From positions 1 to 8,136 of the forward strand of contig DOUU01000307.1 in the NCBI GenBank assembly GCA_003520425.1: 8,136 bases of DNA. The letters are read 5' to 3'. The notes beneath the pieces were generated by a model, which was not told the DNA's origin, did not search any database, and saw nothing but the letters and a program-made list of their open reading frames with translations. The position numbers and the translations under genes were made by a program. Position 1 is the stretch's first letter, and the number at the start of each line of letters is the position of its first letter. The stretch comes from Deltaproteobacteria bacterium (GTDB lineage: Bacteria > Myxococcota_A > UBA9160). Of this stretch, positions 5,603 through 8,136 are shown one piece after another.

Positions 5603-6300
5603 ATGCACGGAGTGAGCCTCCCCGCGATTCTGACTATGGCCTCAACCTCCTTGTTCCTGGTTGCAGAGCGCATCGCCCCGGGGCGAGCTTTGCCCCCATC
5701 CTCAGGCTGGTACCGGAGAAGCCTTGCCATCAATTTCGCTCAGTTGAGTATTACCGTCGCAGCGGGCAGGGTCTGGCCGCTCCTGTTCGGGCATTTCTCG
5801 CTGGCTTCACTTGCCGGCTGGCACCTTCCAGCGGCGGAAGGCTTCGTCGCTTGGTTCTGCGGAACGTTTGTCTTCTACTGGTGGCACCGGATCCGACACT
5901 TGCCCGGTTTCTGGCAGGTCTTCCATCAGGTCCATCACTCTGCATCCCATTGAGATTCTAAGCAACACGCTGCTCTCGGCGTTCGTCCTCTATGTGTTCC
6001 ATTCTGGGCGCCTTCTGGTACAACTTCTTTGCCGCGACCGGTGAATACTTCTACCATGCGAATCTGCATTGCCCCCGGTGGCTGCGATTCCTCATCCAAA
6101 CACCGGAGCTGCACTCGATTCATCACCAATACCACGTCCATGCGTTCAACTACGGCGATCTTCCCCTTTGGGATCGCCTCTTCGGCACATATCAAGATTC
6201 CACGGATTTTGTCGAGCGCTGTGGCTTCGAAGCTGGTGCCGAGCAACGCCTCGGAGACATGCTTCTGTTTCAGGACGTAAACAGGAGGTCCGCCGTCTAG
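5603..6300 (+). pseudogene. Sterol desaturase / fatty acid hydroxylase family gene, broken into three frames
   Basis: Intact members are di-iron membrane enzymes that hydroxylate or desaturate lipids and sterols using O2. Frame one (5603-5953) gives 116 residues with two membrane helices, then FYWWHRIRH (H95xxxH99) and FHQVHHS (H108xxHH112). It should continue with a SRIE..TSFYK-type stretch, which is missing; a shift near 5945 resumes at HPIEILSNTLLSAFVLYVF. A second shift near 6000, with another short loss, resumes at GAFWYNFFAATGEYFYH and runs through LHSIHHQYH and NYGDLPLWDRLFGTY to TAG 6298-6300. All three histidine clusters survive, spread over frames, so the break is likely recent. Loss of about eleven codons at the first joint is hard to explain by a simple read error. 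The start follows only a weak GGTGGA. The family is secure; its substrate is unknown. Confidence 0.85.
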
Positions 6301-6466
6301 CGCCTGAAGAGGCTTCGTGCGGTTCAGTCCCGGAGGACCTCGCCTACCGGCCGACGCTTGCCCCTGCCGGTCTTGGTCCCTCGGATCGGAGCCGAAGAGC
6401 CCTGAAGCCTTGACTGCTTTGTCCACGATGAGCCAGCCGTTTGTGCCGTCCGGCGTCATCGGGCCA

Positions 6467-6486
6467 TTCGAATCGCCGGATTCGAA
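6467..6486. promoter_or_regulatory. Perfect 8-bp inverted repeat, candidate operator
   Basis: TTCGAATC (6467-6474) and GATTCGAA (6479-6486) are exact complements around GCCG, a 20-bp dyad with the size and symmetry of sites bound by dimeric repressors such as the TetR type. It lies 24 bp upstream of the best -10 box and so would touch the -35 region. No regulator gene is visible in the window. Confidence 0.45.
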
Positions 6487-6487
6487 A

Positions 6488-6516
6488 TAGCATTCTCGGA
6501 TTTTGGTATCTATACT
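6488..6516 (+). promoter_or_regulatory. Candidate sigma-70-type promoter for the SDR-P450 unit
   Basis: TATACT (6511-6516) matches the -10 consensus at five of six positions in a locally AT-rich stretch. The -35 area near 6487-6494 is poor, which would fit a regulated promoter. Transcription would begin about 95 bp before the SDR start. Confidence 0.35.
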
Positions 6517-6617
6517 CTCGACTCAGAAGCTCGGAGCCAGAACCATCGAGGTGAGGCGCAGTGGCTGCTCGGACAGGCATGTCCTGCGAGTCCGGCGCCG
6601 TGGACGGGACGGGCAGG

Positions 6618-7110
6618 ATGAGCGAGAACCGCTGCGCCGAGAAGTACGGACCTTCGGCGCTCATCGCCGGCGGGTCCGGGGCTGACGCGGCTGCCTTTGC
6701 CCGCGCCCTCGCCGTGCGGGGCGTCAACGTGGCCCTCCTCGCCCGGCGACGAGAAGGTTCGTGACGAGATGGCCGAGTCGATCCGAGCCGAGGCCGGGGT
6801 CGAATCCCCGGCCGCCCTGTCGGTGGCATCGTGATCGTGTGCACAGGCTCTCGTTGGCGCCACCAACGTGTGGGCTACACCTCCAAGAAGCTTGCCGATC
6901 CCTGGCGCGGTGATGGTCTACGAGGTGATCGACAGCGCCCTCGCCAACCTCCAACGGACTACGTGCTTCGTTGGCGAGATGCAGGCGATGCGCAACTCCC
7001 TGGCCGCGCCTCTCGGCGATTTCGGAGGAGCAGAAGAGCGGTTCCCACAGTACGCCGGAGTTGGGCTGGATGGGGCAACCCGTAGAAGAGAGCAACACGA
7101 GGATGACTGA
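6618..7110 (+). pseudogene. Short-chain dehydrogenase/reductase (SDR) reduced to fragments
   Basis: Pieces in family order lie in alternating frames. The start (6618-6764) reads EKYGPSALIAGGSGADAA then AFARALAVRGVNVALLARR, the NAD(P)-binding beta-alpha-beta unit; where the family has GxxxGxG, A22 and A24 replace the second and third glycines. A shifted frame (6748-6834) gives DEKVRDEMAESIRAEAGVE. The next piece, GGIVIVCTGS, should be about 90 residues later, so the middle is deleted. VGATNVWA then YTSKK follow after shifts; Y and the last K fit the catalytic YxxxK pair. LADP and VMVYEVIDSALANL..TTCFVGE look like the C-terminal part after another loss of roughly 50 residues, ending TGA 7108-7110. 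That stop overlaps the P450 start, a relic of translational coupling. The remnant spans 493 bp against about 780 bp for an intact gene. Substrate unknown. Confidence 0.75.
6792..6813. repeat. Perfect 8-bp inverted repeat at the SDR deletion point
   Basis: GGCCGGGG (6792-6799) and CCCCGGCC (6806-6813) pair perfectly around TCGAAT. The repeat sits where SDR homology jumps from the AEAGVE segment to GGIVIV. A stable GC hairpin can promote replication slippage, so it may have helped create the deletion; that is inference. Confidence 0.55.
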
Positions 7111-8136
7111 CATCTACTACGACCCGTATGACTTCGAGCTCGACGCCGACCCACACCCGGTCTGGCGGAGGATGCGAGACGAAGCGCCGCTCTACCGGAA
7201 CGACCGGTATGAGTTCTGGGCACTGAGTCGCTACGAGGACGTAGCGTCCGGTCTCGCCGACTGGAGGACGTACAGCTCCGCTCGGGGCACGGTCCTTGAG
7301 ATGCTCCGCAGCGGCATGAAGATCCCACCCGGCATCATTCTCTTCGAGGATCCGCCTCTGCACGACGCACATCGCGCCCTGCTGGCTCGCCTGTTCACCC
7401 CACGGCGCATCGCGGAGATCGAGCCACAGGTGCGGGCCTACTGCGCGCGAAGTCTCGACCCACTGATCGGAAGCGGCAGCCTCGACTTCATCGCGGACCT
7501 GGGATCACAAATGCCGATGCGTGTGATCGGGATGCTGCTCGGCATCCCCGACGAGGACCAGGAGGAGCTTCGAGACCACATCGACGCTGGGCTGAGCCTT
7601 GAAGAACGGGAGACCGGTAGGCGCAAAACCTCACTAGACGCAGGAGTCCAACTCTTCCCTGCTGCGCGCTTCTCGGAGTACATCGAGTGGCGGCGCAAGC
7701 ACCCATCCGACGACTTGATGACCGAGCTGCTGACGGCACGCTTCGTCGACGACCAAGGCATCGAACGGGGGCTCCGTGACGATGAGCTGCTGTCCTACAT
7801 CGGGTTGCTCGCCGGGGCCGGGAACGAGACGACGACTCGCCTGATCGGTTGGACCGGCTACCTGCTCGACCGGTTTCCCGACCAGCGGCGACTTATCGTC
7901 GCAGATCGCAGCCTCATTCCGAATGCCATCGAAGAGATCCTCCGCTATGAAGCGCCCTCGCCGGTACAGGGCCGCTACGTGACGCGAGAAGTCGAGCTGT
8001 ACGGAACCCGGGTGCCCGAAGGCTCGACCCTGCTGCTCCTGAACGGCGCCGCGAACCGGGACGAGCGGGAGTTTCAGGACCCCGACCGTCTCGATGTGCA
8101 GCGCAAGAACGTCCGCCACCTGAGCTTCGGCTACGG
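7103..8136 (+). CDS. Cytochrome P450 (partial, runs off the right edge)
   Basis: The frame from ATG 7103 stays open to the window edge (344 complete codons). It reads as a soluble bacterial class I P450, which inserts oxygen into an organic substrate using electrons from a ferredoxin or flavodoxin. Visible parts are: N-terminus YYDPYDFELDADPHPVW; the C-helix HDAHR (H87xxxR91); the I-helix LLAGAGNETTT (235-245), with the oxygen-activating acid-Thr pair E242-T243; the K-helix ExxR at E278-R281; and the meander and start of the heme loop, HLSFGYG. The cysteine ligand would lie just past the edge. GAGG at 7099-7102 directly abuts the start, so the AGAGAG near 7088 is a likelier binding site. The start overlaps the stop of the SDR remnant by eight bases, indicating an old operon. 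No transmembrane anchor is present. The substrate cannot be deduced; steroid or fatty-acid compounds are possible given the SDR and hydroxylase remnants. Confidence 0.96.
   Translation, partial: MTDIYYDPYDFELDADPHPVWRRMRDEAPLYRNDRYEFWALSRYEDVASGLADWRTYSSARGTVLEMLRSGMKIPPGIILFEDPPLHDAHRALLARLFTPRRIAEIEPQVRAYCARSLDPLIGSGSLDFIADLGSQMPMRVIGMLLGIPDEDQEELRDHIDAGLSLEERETGRRKTSLDAGVQLFPAARFSEYIEWRRKHPSDDLMTELLTARFVDDQGIERGLRDDELLSYIGLLAGAGNETTTRLIGWTGYLLDRFPDQRRLIVADRSLIPNAIEEILRYEAPSPVQGRYVTREVELYGTRVPEGSTLLLLNGAANRDEREFQDPDRLDVQRKNVRHLSFGY

Larger units (their letters stand above)
6301..6617 (+). other. Gap holding the control region of the SDR-P450 unit
   Basis: The 317 bp have no convincing gene. 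The left 150 bp show nothing I recognise. From about 6466 the base composition becomes more AT-rich, with an inverted repeat and a good -10 box, described separately. Confidence 0.5.

Noticed and set aside
5394..5615. A short + frame beginning MSRLQDSFG, loosely like a MoaA N-terminus
   Set aside because: The resemblance is limited to a few residues; no radical-SAM cysteine motif follows.
5935..6459. A 174-codon minus-strand frame starting with NGWLIVDK, resembling the start of TruB pseudouridine synthases
   Set aside because: The likeness stops after about seven residues, and most of the frame lies opposite the well-supported sterol-desaturase remnant.
6768..6813. tRNA-like text: ATGGCCGAGT followed by a GGGGTCGAATCCCC arm, reminiscent of a Ser/Leu tRNA
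   Set aside because: The two arms are only about 26 bases apart, there is no anticodon arm or acceptor pairing, the loop is six bases instead of seven, and the bases are explained by SDR coding (DEMAESIRAEAGVE).

Overview
The window is GC-rich bacterial DNA in which every supported gene lies on the + strand. Nothing in it fixes the taxon. High GC, AAGGAGG-type ribosome binding sites, copper-island genes and a P450 next to a short-chain dehydrogenase suit an environmental or soil bacterium, such as a proteobacterium or a deep-branching relative (Binatota, Rokubacteria or similar). That placement is inference from gene content only.

Region 1 (1-1811) looks like the tail of a copper or heavy-metal island. 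It holds the last residues of a P1B-type (CopA-like) ATPase, an intact class I SAM methyltransferase (165-845), a short DUF2933-like membrane protein that seems broken (893-1060), and a DUF2231 membrane protein split by frameshifts (1189-1811). Region 2 (1980-4743) is intact: a GlsB/YeaQ-type plus DUF1003 membrane fusion, a membrane-anchored c-type cytochrome, and a secreted beta-propeller protein. Region 3 (4744-5602) is about 860 bp with no convincing gene but several hairpins. Region 4 (5603-8136) holds a sterol-desaturase/fatty-acid-hydroxylase gene broken into three frames, a probable promoter and inverted repeat, a short-chain dehydrogenase (SDR) reduced to scattered pieces, and an intact cytochrome P450 that runs off the right edge just before its heme cysteine.

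The most striking property is the alternation of intact and decayed genes. DUF2933, DUF2231, the sterol desaturase and the SDR are all interrupted, several apparently by multi-codon losses as well as shifts. The methyltransferase, DUF1003 fusion, cytochrome c, propeller protein and P450 read cleanly. This could be real decay of accessory genes or assembly error, and the sequence alone cannot decide fully. I see no convincing new defence, mobile or regulatory system. The best leads are the cytochrome c/propeller pair, the GlsB-DUF1003 fusion and the control region before the SDR-P450 unit.
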